Shown piece after piece: positions 32,424 to 41,583 of a stretch of 64,000 bases of DNA. The stretch covers positions 4,345,458 through 4,409,457 of the forward strand of contig NZ_OCMY01000001.1 in assembly GCF_900215435.1 (NCBI RefSeq). The letters run 5' to 3'. The position numbers and the translations under genes are program-made. This DNA comes from Candidatus Pantoea floridensis (GTDB taxonomy: Bacteria; Pseudomonadota; Gammaproteobacteria; Enterobacterales; Enterobacteriaceae). The notes beneath the pieces were generated by a model that was not told where the DNA came from, did not search any database, and worked only from the letters and a program-made list of their open reading frames with translations. Each line of letters starts with the position of its first letter. Positions within the stretch are counted from its first letter, which is position 1.

Positions 32424-32457
32424 GACAGGCGCTATGTATCAGCGTCTGTCTGATTTT
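32424..32457 (+). terminator. Probable terminator after the HTH gene
   Basis: GACAGGCGCT, 7-base loop, AGCGTCTGTC (one G-U pair), then TGATTTT. The T tract is short. Confidence 0.55.
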
Positions 32458-32514
32458 AAAAAACCTTAATTATTAATAGATTAAAGAAGATAGCCCCCAT
32501 ATTTTAACTTATAT

Positions 32515-32542
32515 GGAACAAATAGCCCTTATTGTTTACATA
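32515..32542 (+). promoter_or_regulatory. hrp box before dspE
   Basis: GGAACA-N15-TTACATA, about 36 bases before the ATG. It keeps GGAAC and the A-C-N-N-A core of the HrpL consensus GGAACC-N15/16-CCACNNA and matches the other boxes in this window. Confidence 0.6.
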
Positions 32543-32577
32543 CCTTAGGTTAAGCTAACGATAAAAGGGAAACTGAT

Positions 32578-35500
32578 ATGAACCTTCCGAGCTTTCGAAA
32601 TCCGTTTGTTAAACGCCAACCCATTCTTACTGAAGTTAATCCTCCGACATCAAACGTTTTTAATAAAAATAAACCGCTCCCCTCTCTTCCTTCAGAACCC
32701 TCTTCTCTACTCAGCAAAGCTACGCTCAATAAAAACCAAAAAATTGAATTCATTGAAAATAATGAAAATCAACCTATCACTTCTCTTCTTAATAAGACCG
32801 TTGGGAACCCCTCTTTATCATATCAGTTGGCTTTAAGCTCTGATGATCAGACACGACAAATTTTATTAGACAAAAAAGGAAGATTGATTTCCATTTCATC
32901 TGGTGATGAAGGCATGATAGGAATCACTCATAGTCAGAAAAAAAAGGAATGGGAACAACCAAAGAGTTCAGGTTTTTTTCACAAAAAAAAACCTCAGTCT
33001 GTTGATGTTTCTCTCATTAACGAGTTCGTCAAAATAGGCCATGAAAAAATTACACTCCCTGATAAACTGCTCACTGATTTCCTGACTGATTCAGCCTCGG
33101 ATAATTCTTGTCGCTATCGATTGCACATGAAAGCTTTATATAGCTTTGATACTCCATCTCAGAAATGGGTCAAAGTAAATGCAGCGCCTGAGCGTCACAC
33201 TCATCTTTATTCCGAGCCTGACAATAAGGTGTGGTGTGTAAAAGATGAAAAAATTCTTGCCTGTCTCTCACCTGATTCAGCCGCTACCCCTCCAATCCCA
33301 GCGTTCGAAAATAAGATTGAACACTTTTCGATCAGCCGTGAAGGACATGCTCTTGTTCAGACAAACAATGATGACGATAAAATTCAAAAAATCTTCTGGA
33401 TAGAGGATGTCAGTCGCCCTGCTAAGAAAACTGAACTCTCATTGCCACCTCGCTACAGCTGCCGTAAAACAGCGATAGTGAATAAGACTGTCATGGCCAT
33501 AGATTATCGTGGAGGTTTACAGTGTGGACCTTTACCCAGCGCTTTCGACCCAGTTCTTCATCTCGATTCAGGAGCGATGAATGTCCTGACCCAGCGCATC
33601 AACCAACAGATTTCAAGCGTCATTGGTCCGGGGTTTCGGATAGATGATATTGGTCAGGTGAAAGAAAACACGATTCGCTTCATCGTGAATGATGCGCAAG
33701 ATCAAAAACATTACCTCACAATGAAAATTGATAATCTTGATGCTTCGGTTCTGAGCGCCTGGAATGTCTCAGACTCGCTGATCATTGATAACCAAAAAGG
33801 GCTTGAGCCTTTTACACCTGATTTACATAACATTATTGATCTCGAAAGGCTGGGTAAAATTACCGTCTTTGATAAGCGACCCTATTTCTACAATCCAAGA
33901 TCTCAGCACTGGGAACTGACGAATGAGGAACGATCCGACCGAGTCAAGCTGTCTGTTCTTCATGCCGGTCTTGATGGTCAGCCCTGGATGTTAAAAGACG
34001 GGAAAATCAAAAAGCTAAAAATACGGGAACATTCTCAGAAACAGTCCCATTCAGATCATATTTTTGCCCTTCATCAGCTGAAAAAAACGGTGAGTGTTGA
34101 TCGCACGATCCCTGACATGGACGCCGACCATCACCTTACAGATTTCGCCGCTGCCGATGTAAATAACGTGGTCTCGATCAATGCGAATGGCGGTATCAAT
34201 TTTCACACCCAGCTTTCAAATCGTGTCATGACAAACCACCAGCTGAGTGAACAAATTGCAATCCCCGATTTCAAACCTAAAGCTGTCGCTATGACCAGTG
34301 ATAAAAGTCTTCTTCTGTTAGGTGGCAAAGGCGAACTATTTTCTCTTTCAGAAGAAAGCTGGATGAACGGAAAGGTTTCGCCTTTGATACCTCTTCTTCC
34401 ACCCTCGGGAACCGATAATAAGCTTGTTGAGTTGGTAAGTCTTCATACAATCGGACCTGGTAAGATTGCTGCTCAGGATGCATCAGGTAACAGCTGGCGA
34501 TTAGAGAGTCACCGCTGGGTCTCACTTGAGCAACATAAACCGGTATCTTCTGTGATGGATGCTGTTTTTAATGACCTCGCCAGAGACGACCACACGAAAG
34601 CCATTCCTGGGACAGGAATCAAAGTCAAAGCACACTCACAGCTTTTAAACATGGATAAGCACCATAAGCTTAAAACGAAGTTCAGTGATCGTCTCGATTC
34701 TTTTGTTTTCCGTCCGACGATGGAATGGCCGCGACCGCTCAAAAATGTCGCCTATGGTGTTCAGCATAGCTTTAGTGGCCGTGAGGGGCTAAAACCCGTT
34801 TATCAAATGCAATCCGAGTTACTTTCACGTCTAAATGAGGTCAGTCAGGACGATCAACAGGAATTCCTTAAGCCGCTCTCTTTGCGCCTGAAGGAACTGA
34901 GACCGATGGCCACTAATGGAGCTGAACTAAAGCTGATGGAAGACATCTCTGATCTGACTGACCTTCTCGCGGTCAGCGTCACCCATCACGCTAAAATCAT
35001 CGCTCAACATTATGGGATTCTGGATAAGGATTTCAGACAACGCGTCCGGCCATCATTAAAAAGGACAAAATCAGGTTTACTGAACGTAGCAAGTTCGCGC
35101 TCGACAAACCTCACGCAACAGCTTTCCTCTTCCCTGAACATGTTTCCGGCTGAGCTGAATAACGAGGCTGGAAACCTGTTCAGTTCAATGGTTGAGCATA
35201 AAATCATCTTGAACCATCAGAAGGAATCCGTGCCGGCTTCAATGCAACGTGATGTTCATGACGATATTGGGCTTATCAAATCCCGCTTGATTCATGATGT
35301 GCTGACGTTGCGTGAGTTTCATCGTCTGATGGGTGAAATCGAAACGGCGATGAAAGAGGACGTTCGTCGTCCTGAGTTCATCAATGAAATGATTGAGAAA
35401 ACGGCCAACCTCAGGTTCGGGGTATGGGAATCGAACCCTGTTAAGGGGATAACCGATATGGGATTCAGCAATCACTCTGGCCTGGAGTCCACCTACGATG

Positions 35501-37338
35501 CAATCAGGCAAATGGTTAAAGCATTCAGTAAAGAGAATCATGGCGTTAACGTCACAGCGAGAACAGTGATGGATGTTGAGGATTCTGAAGGGCTTGAAAA
35601 CAAAATGATTGATTCGCTCAGGTCGATGGAAACCAATGAAAGCATGGGCTTTACCCGAAGCTATGGGATCACAACGGCGGTATCGAGTTATTTCAGCCGC
35701 GCTTTATTTGTCAGTGCTGGTGCTACTGGGCGTGTTGGGCGTGGTTATGTGATGAATATTTCTCGTTCTGAAACAGGATTTAATCTCAGCTTTTCAAAAT
35801 CATCCTCAGCAACCGGTGCCGTTCAGCTGGGTTTAGTTGATAACGTCCTGGGCGATTTTGATCATTCGCATCCGATTTTTCTCGATGACAATGACACTTT
35901 ACCGATGTCAAAAACTGCGCTGGTGGGGGGGATGGTATCGATGACAGCGCGAAAAGGTACGGCTAATCGAATGGGTTTTCACGTAGGGGAACATGAAATT
36001 CAGTCCTTTATTCATCAACTGATGTCGGGCGAACTCGACCCGATTGAGCTGATGGGGCGTGGAACAGGCCACAAACAAACACGTTCGTCAGCCAGGAACT
36101 TTAATCTTTCTCTCGCTGCTGCCGCACATGTTTATATCACCTTGCCTTTCGATCTCAATCACGAACAACATCATTCGGCCATTGGTCGAGCAAGAGTCTC
36201 CGCTATGGCCGGGGCAAGTGTCGCGAATCTCTCAATGAGTAAGGATAAAATGTCCACGAGCGCTGGCAAAGGCAAAGCCATATCGGATAAAGGCTTTTCA
36301 GTGATGGACAGATTTGATGTCGCGGCCCAATTCGCCTTACCGTTTGGCCCGAGGATTTTAAGCAGTGATGAAAGCAATAACTTTACTGGATATATTAACC
36401 CTTCAGCTGACTTTCACGCGACCGTTAACAATCGAACTCATCATAAACTTAAGGTTGAGTTTGCCAATCCGAAAAAAATTACCACTCCTGCAATTGATCT
36501 TATCGCTGCAAAACTTGAACGGTACTTCACCGATAACGCTTCAGCTCAGTTACTGATCAATCTGCAACGCAAATCACCTGAAACTCCGAATCTTTCAGGC
36601 GTTCAGAAACTGAAAATCCTCAATACTCATTTTTCCCAATGGTATCAGGATACAGAACCACATTCCCGATTTGATGAACTGAAGGGGATTGGACCCAAAG
36701 CCGCGTTACTCTCTCTACAATCACTCGTCCGACAACAAGAGGCATACGACAATAAGGACCAGGTGATCGCAGCTGCTGAATATGAATCATCCTTTAAAAA
36801 TCTATCTCGTCTTGACCATGCCAGTTTGTGTGAATACCTCTCAGGGCTGGTGGGTTTCAGTAGGTCAATTCACACTGATCGCATTAAAGCGATGATGGAG
36901 AATGATCACCAGCTGCGTGAGCTGATTGACCAGCTCAGGCTAAATCCTCACGCTGTGGCTTCTGTCTCTCTGGAATTCAACACGCAGACTCGTGACAGGA
37001 TTGAAAAGGAATGGTTAGCCAGAAAACTGACTCAGGAGGACATTCATGAATTACTCAAAGATCGCGAGAATGTCAGGATCAAAGCGATAAGTTTCAGTCA
37101 GACTGCCAAAAAATCAGATGGGTTTACCTCTCCAAACTTTATTTTAGGTGGTTCAAACTCAGCTTCAGTATCCTTAACTGAACAGCTTGGAAGCGTGCTC
37201 TTTCACTATCCTGATGATAATGATGAGGTTCCTGTGTCCTATTCACTTAAAGGAAGGATTGTTTCACAGCAGAATGGGATTTCAACGGCTATGGATTCTG
37301 CGCAACGGGCCGGATATGTGGTGAGAAAAATTAATTAA
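32578..37338 (+). CDS. dspE: AvrE/DspE-family type III effector
   Basis: 1586 residues, within the 1.5-1.9 kb-residue range of AvrE-superfamily effectors. The N-terminus is a serine/proline/asparagine-rich secretion region; the middle has repeated beta-propeller-like units (WKV...LYSEPDNKVWCVKD, HWELTNEE...GQPWMLKDGKIKKL); the C-terminal half is helical and membrane-channel-like. These proteins enter plant cells and act as water and solute channels that soak the apoplast. No DspF-type chaperone gene follows; instead a convergent gene shares the terminator at 37344. Confidence 0.85.
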   Translation: MNLPSFRNPFVKRQPILTEVNPPTSNVFNKNKPLPSLPSEPSSLLSKATLNKNQKIEFIENNENQPITSLLNKTVGNPSLSYQLALSSDDQTRQILLDKKGRLISISSGDEGMIGITHSQKKKEWEQPKSSGFFHKKKPQSVDVSLINEFVKIGHEKITLPDKLLTDFLTDSASDNSCRYRLHMKALYSFDTPSQKWVKVNAAPERHTHLYSEPDNKVWCVKDEKILACLSPDSAATPPIPAFENKIEHFSISREGHALVQTNNDDDKIQKIFWIEDVSRPAKKTELSLPPRYSCRKTAIVNKTVMAIDYRGGLQCGPLPSAFDPVLHLDSGAMNVLTQRINQQISSVIGPGFRIDDIGQVKENTIRFIVNDAQDQKHYLTMKIDNLDASVLSAWNVSDSLIIDNQKGLEPFTPDLHNIIDLERLGKITVFDKRPYFYNPRSQHWELTNEERSDRVKLSVLHAGLDGQPWMLKDGKIKKLKIREHSQKQSHSDHIFALHQLKKTVSVDRTIPDMDADHHLTDFAAADVNNVVSINANGGINFHTQLSNRVMTNHQLSEQIAIPDFKPKAVAMTSDKSLLLLGGKGELFSLSEESWMNGKVSPLIPLLPPSGTDNKLVELVSLHTIGPGKIAAQDASGNSWRLESHRWVSLEQHKPVSSVMDAVFNDLARDDHTKAIPGTGIKVKAHSQLLNMDKHHKLKTKFSDRLDSFVFRPTMEWPRPLKNVAYGVQHSFSGREGLKPVYQMQSELLSRLNEVSQDDQQEFLKPLSLRLKELRPMATNGAELKLMEDISDLTDLLAVSVTHHAKIIAQHYGILDKDFRQRVRPSLKRTKSGLLNVASSRSTNLTQQLSSSLNMFPAELNNEAGNLFSSMVEHKIILNHQKESVPASMQRDVHDDIGLIKSRLIHDVLTLREFHRLMGEIETAMKEDVRRPEFINEMIEKTANLRFGVWESNPVKGITDMGFSNHSGLESTYDAIRQMVKAFSKENHGVNVTARTVMDVEDSEGLENKMIDSLRSMETNESMGFTRSYGITTAVSSYFSRALFVSAGATGRVGRGYVMNISRSETGFNLSFSKSSSATGAVQLGLVDNVLGDFDHSHPIFLDDNDTLPMSKTALVGGMVSMTARKGTANRMGFHVGEHEIQSFIHQLMSGELDPIELMGRGTGHKQTRSSARNFNLSLAAAAHVYITLPFDLNHEQHHSAIGRARVSAMAGASVANLSMSKDKMSTSAGKGKAISDKGFSVMDRFDVAAQFALPFGPRILSSDESNNFTGYINPSADFHATVNNRTHHKLKVEFANPKKITTPAIDLIAAKLERYFTDNASAQLLINLQRKSPETPNLSGVQKLKILNTHFSQWYQDTEPHSRFDELKGIGPKAALLSLQSLVRQQEAYDNKDQVIAAAEYESSFKNLSRLDHASLCEYLSGLVGFSRSIHTDRIKAMMENDHQLRELIDQLRLNPHAVASVSLEFNTQTRDRIEKEWLARKLTQEDIHELLKDRENVRIKAISFSQTAKKSDGFTSPNFILGGSNSASVSLTEQLGSVLFHYPDDNDEVPVSYSLKGRIVSQQNGISTAMDSAQRAGYVVRKIN

Positions 37339-37814
37339 TAACTGAAGGGGTCTTTCCAGACCCCTTCTTCTTTTTCAAGGCGCTCATAAATAAAATGAAC
37401 GGAATTAGCATATCGAATACGAATTTCGGCAATACGTGGATTATTCCCTGTGTTATACATACCAACTATATTCCAGGATCTTCCGTATTTCCTGAAAAAT
37501 CCATTCAATACCCAGGCTCCTGCCGCAACGCAAACACAGGGTTCCTTTAATAATCGTTGTCGCGTGATCCCAAATCGTTTGAGTTCTTGAAAGTGACTTG
37601 AGTTTATTCCCATCATGCAAACATCTTCGGTATGATTTTTGTTGCCATTATTAATCGCATGGTTATAAAGATTTGATTCTTTGTCTGCAATCGCCCTTAA
37701 CAACAAAGGTTCAATATGAAATTTCTCGCCGACTGTTTTGAAACAATCCGCTTTGGCATTCGGTGATAATAATAAAAAAAAAGACAATGTCAGATTCAAC
37801 ACTTTAAATCGCAC
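37335..37814 (-). CDS. IpgF/IagB-type lytic transglycosylase of the type III system
   Basis: 159 residues from a GTG at 37814 with AGAGGAG 6 bases upstream; the frame continues upstream to 38006 but without a ribosome site. A signal peptide (residues 1-22, LTLSFFLLLSPNAKA) precedes a lysozyme-like domain with catalytic Glu46 in AIADKESN, then MGINSSHF and MYNTGNN. It opens peptidoglycan for the secretion channel. A hrp box lies at 37841-37868. Confidence 0.85.
   Translation of the reverse strand: MRFKVLNLTLSFFLLLSPNAKADCFKTVGEKFHIEPLLLRAIADKESNLYNHAINNGNKNHTEDVCMMGINSSHFQELKRFGITRQRLLKEPCVCVAAGAWVLNGFFRKYGRSWNIVGMYNTGNNPRIAEIRIRYANSVHFIYERLEKEEGVWKDPFSY
37344..37375. terminator. Shared terminator of dspE and the transglycosylase
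   Basis: GAAGGGGTCT-TTCC-AGACCCCTTC, followed by TTCTTTTT on the plus strand. It overlaps the coding end of the minus-strand gene. Confidence 0.8.
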
Positions 37815-37840
37815 TTTTGGCTCCTCTTTAGTTTGTTTAA

Positions 37841-37868
37841 TAAGTGAAGAAAATGACGATTCAGTTCC
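37841..37868 (-). promoter_or_regulatory. hrp box before the IpgF-like gene
   Basis: Minus-strand GGAACT-N15-TCACTTA, 27 bases before the GTG start. Four of five core -10 bases of CCACNNA agree. Confidence 0.65.
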
Positions 37869-37906
37869 TGTAAATCCCTGTAAACCACCCTCTTTCACCA
37901 GGCTGT

Positions 37907-38872
37907 ATGAACTACTACAACGACATTGATTCAGGCGCGGCCTCATGGCTGCGCCAGTTAATAGCAATGGAACAAATCCCACCAGGATATATTGATGAAC
38001 GATCAATCACCGAAATCCGCCCCTCAGACCTTATCGGCTTTACACAATGTCATTTCTTTTGCGGGATCGGCGGCTGGCCATATGCCCTGCATCTCGCCAA
38101 CATCCCCGAGACTTTCCCGTTGTGGACGGGAAGTCCTCCGTGCCAGCCTTTCAGCGTGGCTGGACGAGCACGAGGGAAAGACGATTCACGTCACCTGGCT
38201 CCGGCCTTTCTCGACCTCATCTCAGAGTGCAAACCTCAATTCATCTTTGGGGAGCAAGTTGCAGCAGCGATTACCAAAGATCACTGGGCAGATTCTTTAC
38301 TCATTGAACTGGAGGAAGAAGGTTACGCCAGCGGGTTCGCCGTTTTACCAGCTTGTAGCGTCGGCGCACCGCATCAAAGAAACAGAATGTTCTTTGGCGC
38401 TTACGACATGGCCCAGCCCATGCGCTCAGAATGGTTCGGTGAACGGCCACACGGACTGGCGAAAAGTGCTGGCGAGGAAACACAATCGTCATCAGACCAA
38501 TTTGCAGGACATCGTGATTCTGTCGAGCTGGTCAACGCCTACCGCGAACGACTGGAAAGGGAGTGGCGCAACCGTGATCCGCAAGGATGGCAAAGATCGG
38601 ACGTTCGACAGACTGGATTACTCGACCGAACATGGATTAAAAGGTTGTGCAATCAGGATAAAAGCTTCTGGAGTGATGCTGACTGGATCAGCTGCCGGGA
38701 TGGAAAGTTTAGGGCAGTTGAACCCAGCACATTCCCGTTGGCTTATGGGGTTCCCGAAAGAATGGGACGATTGCGGGGTTATGGGAATGCGATTGTCCCG
38801 CAAGTCGCCGCCGAATTCATTGATGCTTTCCTGAAATCGATCCCTGGCTGCGACTTTTCTTTTCTGTCCTGA
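37907..38872 (+). CDS. Phage-type C5-cytosine DNA methyltransferase
   Basis: 321 residues. AdoMet motif [12 protein letters not shown] (51-61), catalytic motif [14 protein letters not shown] with Cys79, the QRNRMFF motif VIII region and motif [15 protein letters not shown] (291-304). The recognition region in between is low-complexity and charged. It methylates cytosine in an unknown target, probably to protect phage DNA. It is odd here, inside the Hrp island between dspE and hrpS, and no restriction enzyme is adjacent. A long second frame overlaps it. Confidence 0.88.
   Translation: MNYYNDIDSGAASWLRQLIAMEQIPPGYIDERSITEIRPSDLIGFTQCHFFCGIGGWPYALHLANIPETFPLWTGSPPCQPFSVAGRARGKDDSRHLAPAFLDLISECKPQFIFGEQVAAAITKDHWADSLLIELEEEGYASGFAVLPACSVGAPHQRNRMFFGAYDMAQPMRSEWFGERPHGLAKSAGEETQSSSDQFAGHRDSVELVNAYRERLEREWRNRDPQGWQRSDVRQTGLLDRTWIKRLCNQDKSFWSDADWISCRDGKFRAVEPSTFPLAYGVPERMGRLRGYGNAIVPQVAAEFIDAFLKSIPGCDFSFLS
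37995..38834 (+). CDS. Overlapping +1-frame ORF inside the C5 methyltransferase
   Basis: 279 codons open in a second frame over almost the whole methyltransferase. Its C-terminal half reads like a real protein: [43 protein letters not shown] and [21 protein letters not shown] recall this [17 protein letters not shown] ending from proteins encoded with phage cytosine methyltransferases, so it may be a genuine dual-coding gene. The start is uncertain, and the N-terminal third looks less protein-like. Confidence 0.45.
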   Translation: MNDQSPKSAPQTLSALHNVISFAGSAAGHMPCISPTSPRLSRCGREVLRASLSAWLDEHEGKTIHVTWLRPFSTSSQSANLNSSLGSKLQQRLPKITGQILYSLNWRKKVTPAGSPFYQLVASAHRIKETECSLALTTWPSPCAQNGSVNGHTDWRKVLARKHNRHQTNLQDIVILSSWSTPTANDWKGSGATVIRKDGKDRTFDRLDYSTEHGLKGCAIRIKASGVMLTGSAAGMESLGQLNPAHSRWLMGFPKEWDDCGVMGMRLSRKSPPNSLMLS

Positions 38873-38880
38873 GGATTTCT

Positions 38881-38908
38881 GGAACCGGAACCCGATTTTC
38901 ATAACCTA
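38881..38908 (+). promoter_or_regulatory. hrp box before the harpin-transglycosylase gene
   Basis: GGAACC-N15-TAACCTA, 49 bases before the ATG. The GGAACC element is repeated immediately, but only the first copy has a suitably spaced second element. Confidence 0.6.
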
Positions 38909-38956
38909 TTAAATGCCGCGTCGAGCGGCATTACCTCACCTTTAAGGACAGGCATA

Positions 38957-39865
38957 ATGAACATTTCACAAACAAATAGCGATTATTCGCATTCAGGTAT
39001 CGACGATAATCAGCTTCGTTTAGCTGAACCGCCAATGATGAATCAACCCCCTTCTCAGACAACAAACGCACAAGGGGGAACTTTGAGTTATGGAGATGCG
39101 ACAATCCAGAGTCCTTTTAATCCGGTCTTGAGCGGACAAAATTCATCATCGCTTCAATCTTCGATGTCGCAAGGTTCCTCACAGTCTCAAGGTATGATGG
39201 TAACGATTGAACAATATTTCATCCAGTTCTTACAACAGCTTCAAGCCTTGCTCGGAATGTCGTCAGGACAAACCCAGCCTTCTTCCAGTCCTTTACCTTC
39301 ACTTTCATCTGATGCTGGCTCAATGCTGCCTACTCTTCCAACCAGCTTACAGGGGCTGAATCAGACGCCCGCAGTTCGTCTGGTATCAACAGGTACGACG
39401 AATACTGATACCTCTATGAATACCTCAGATCCTGACCTCCAAAAGCTGATAGACAAATTCGGCACTGATTATCAGGCCGCAAGTCAGGCTACGGGCGTTC
39501 CGGCGAAGTTACTTATCGCACAAACGATGCAGGAATCAGGCGGAGATGTGAATGCGACATCAACAAACCCAGGAAACGGGAAAACCGATACCGGAATGAA
39601 CCAGATCAACCCTGATACTTACGCCGCGATGCGTGCTGAACATCCTGATAAGCTCGGGGCCAACATCAGCGATCCAAAAAATCAGATTATGTGTGCCGCG
39701 CTGATGTTGCAGGAAGGGAAGCAAAAATTCGGTTCTTATGATGCCGCGCTTCGTGCTTATAACTCAGGCGATGATCAGGTTGATGTTAAAAATCTCTCGA
39801 ATGTTACCCTGGGGGATCCGAATTATGTTAATGAGGTTAATGGTTACGCCAGTAAATTCAATTAA
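38957..39865 (+). CDS. Harpin-like lytic transglycosylase helper (HopP1-like)
   Basis: 302 residues. The N-terminal ~155 residues are Ser/Gln/Asn-rich with a short amphipathic helix (VTIEQYFIQFLQQLQALLG) and no cysteine, like harpins. The C-terminal domain from ~160 is a transglycosylase: VPAKLLIAQTMQESGG with catalytic Glu193, GMNQINPDTY, and AALRAYNSG. Such secreted helpers are thought to thin peptidoglycan during pilus growth or aid effector translocation. Confidence 0.8.
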   Translation: MNISQTNSDYSHSGIDDNQLRLAEPPMMNQPPSQTTNAQGGTLSYGDATIQSPFNPVLSGQNSSSLQSSMSQGSSQSQGMMVTIEQYFIQFLQQLQALLGMSSGQTQPSSSPLPSLSSDAGSMLPTLPTSLQGLNQTPAVRLVSTGTTNTDTSMNTSDPDLQKLIDKFGTDYQAASQATGVPAKLLIAQTMQESGGDVNATSTNPGNGKTDTGMNQINPDTYAAMRAEHPDKLGANISDPKNQIMCAALMLQEGKQKFGSYDAALRAYNSGDDQVDVKNLSNVTLGDPNYVNEVNGYASKFN

Positions 39866-40303
39866 ATCTTAAGCGATCTTCGGATCGCTTTTTTTTGCGT
39901 TCTAAAAATTAACTCTCAATCTGTGCGAAAACAAAAGATCGATTATTTATTAGAAATAAAAATCTCATAGATTGAGGAATAAAAATAGCTCAAATTATTC
40001 ATTATTTTTGTTGTGTCTTTATTTTCCGCGCCAATTAATACGATACAAAAAGTAAAAAATATTTCTAAAACCTCCAAAGACCACAAAAGAACAACAATTA
40101 CTTCCCCCTAATAAATTGCTTTTGGCAACAACAAGCCTTTGATCCCTCTCCTGTTCTTCTTAAATCCTTATCTTTGTAATGATTCTGAAATGTTTCAAGG
40201 ACTTTGTCTGTCTTTGCGAATAAACAAATAAGGAGTAATTCCTATCGGCTTATGATTATGGGTCGTGATAGCGTCAGGACCAGAAAATAATCAGCGGAGA
40301 GTA
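39866..40303 (+). other. AT-rich region upstream of hrpS
   Basis: About 440 bases with a terminator at its left end and then AT-rich DNA up to the hrpS start. No hrp box, sigma-54 element or convincing ORF was found. Length and composition fit a regulatory region with binding sites for nucleoid proteins or an upstream activator not encoded nearby. Confidence 0.5.
39871..39896 (+). terminator. Rho-independent terminator
   Basis: AAGCGATC-TTCG-GATCGCTT followed by T residues, 6 bases after the harpin-transglycosylase stop. Confidence 0.9.
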
Positions 40304-41233
40304 ATGCGCTTGAACAGGAACAATCAGATAATTATTCAGCCTGCTCAGGGACGATCATCGGCTTATTTCACGGAAGATTTAACGCGCTGGATTAACAAAC
40401 TCGCTCCACTCGATATTGATTTTGTGATTGAAGGAGAGACTGGAACCGGAAAGGACACGTTCGCCCGTCACCTTTATGAACAAAGCGAGCTGAGTGGACC
40501 GTTTATCGGGATCAACTGCGCCGCAATCCCTGAACAGCTGGCTGAGGCTGAGTTCTTTGGGGCGGTGCCGGGTGCGTTCACAGGCGCAAATAAAACCCGT
40601 ATAGGCCACATCGAATCTAGTCACAACGGAATATTATTTCTCGATGAAATCGATTCAATGCCTCTTTCGCTTCAGGCAAAGCTTCTTCGGGTCATCGAAA
40701 CACGATCCGTTATGCCACTCGGGAGCACTGAAACGACCCCTGTGAATCTCAGGGTTATCGGAGCGGCACAAACGCCACTTAATGAGCTTGTCGAATCAGG
40801 ACTGTTTCGCCGTGACCTCTATTTCAGACTGAGCACAATCAAAATTTCGCTTCCAGCCATACGGGACAGAGTGGATGTCATCATTCCTCAATTTGTCAGG
40901 TTTGCCGCTGAAGCGGCGTTGACGTTTAAGCGTCCGCTTCCAGCGATGAATCCTGCCCTGACTGAATCGCTTCTGATGCATTCATGGCCTGGTAATATGC
41001 GTGAACTTAAAGCCGCTGCGATGCGCTTTGTCTTAGGGATTACGCCACTTGAGACAATCCGAAAGCCCAGGTCCTGGACACTTAAGGAACGAATGGCCCG
41101 AATCGAGGCGTGTCTTATTAAGGATTGTCTGACTCGTCATCATGATCAGGTTAGCCAGGCAGCTGACGAATTAGGGATCCCATCGCGCACGCTCTACAAC
41201 AAACTTAAATCACTGAATTTGATTGGGAAATAA
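40304..41233 (+). CDS. hrpS: HrpS sigma-54 enhancer-binding protein
   Basis: 309 residues from the ATG at 40304 (GGAG 5 bases upstream); an in-frame GTG at 40265 is less likely. AAA+ domain with Walker A GETGTGKD (44-51), the sigma-54 contact loop GAFTGA (90-95) and Walker B LFLDE (111-115). A Fis-type HTH closes the protein (QAADELGIPSRTLYNKLKSL). No N-terminal receiver domain, as in other HrpS proteins. It should activate hrpL from its sigma-54 promoter. hrpX/hrpY normally upstream in Erwinia-type clusters are absent. Confidence 0.9.
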   Translation: MRLNRNNQIIIQPAQGRSSAYFTEDLTRWINKLAPLDIDFVIEGETGTGKDTFARHLYEQSELSGPFIGINCAAIPEQLAEAEFFGAVPGAFTGANKTRIGHIESSHNGILFLDEIDSMPLSLQAKLLRVIETRSVMPLGSTETTPVNLRVIGAAQTPLNELVESGLFRRDLYFRLSTIKISLPAIRDRVDVIIPQFVRFAAEAALTFKRPLPAMNPALTESLLMHSWPGNMRELKAAAMRFVLGITPLETIRKPRSWTLKERMARIEACLIKDCLTRHHDQVSQAADELGIPSRTLYNKLKSLNLIGK

Positions 41234-41253
41234 AAAAATTCAAATAAAGATGT

Positions 41254-41281
41254 GGAACCGAAATCTGATTCAAACCACTCA
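41254..41281 (+). promoter_or_regulatory. hrp box before hrpA
   Basis: GGAACC-N15-CCACTCA, an exact match to the HrpL consensus, 51 bases before hrpA. Confidence 0.92.
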
Positions 41282-41331
41282 CTAAAGGAATATTTCGATA
41301 TTCAATTCAACATTTTAAAGGAGAACTCAGT

Positions 41332-41541
41332 ATGTCAGTCACCTCAACAGGCGTTTCAACCGGCGCGGCGAATGCTAATGCCGATATGTTTCAATCTCAG
41401 ATGGACGCAATCGAGGCTAAGTCAATGCAGAACACGCTAGATAAAGCTGAGCGCGATGTTAAAGACGCCTACGTTTCAGGCTATCAGAACTCGATCACCA
41501 CAATGATCAGTTCGCAGAATACCGATAAGATTAATTTCTAA
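41332..41541 (+). CDS. hrpA: HrpA pilin
   Basis: 69 residues, small, Ala/Ser/Asn-rich, helical and without cysteine, as usual for Hrp pilins, which vary greatly in sequence. The assignment comes from size, the perfect hrp box, a strong AAAGGAG ribosome site and its place directly before hrpB-hrcJ. It polymerises into the extracellular Hrp pilus through which effectors pass. Confidence 0.82.
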   Translation: MSVTSTGVSTGAANANADMFQSQMDAIEAKSMQNTLDKAERDVKDAYVSGYQNSITTMISSQNTDKINF

Positions 41542-41547
41542 TTCATG

Positions 41548-41569
41548 AGGAAGGTCTTCGGACCTTCCT
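41548..41569 (+). promoter_or_regulatory. Stem-loop between hrpA and hrpB
   Basis: AGGAAGGTC-TTCG-GACCTTCCT, a 9-bp stem closed by a stable UUCG loop, without a T tract. It probably protects hrpA mRNA ends or reduces downstream transcription so that pilin is in excess. Confidence 0.7.
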
Positions 41570-41583
41570 GAAAGTGAGGACAG

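Noticed and set aside
39866..40303. Short leader peptide ORF before hrpS (12 codons from about 40253)
   Set aside because: The nearest ribosome-site-like sequence is about 16 bases away and the frame has no other support.
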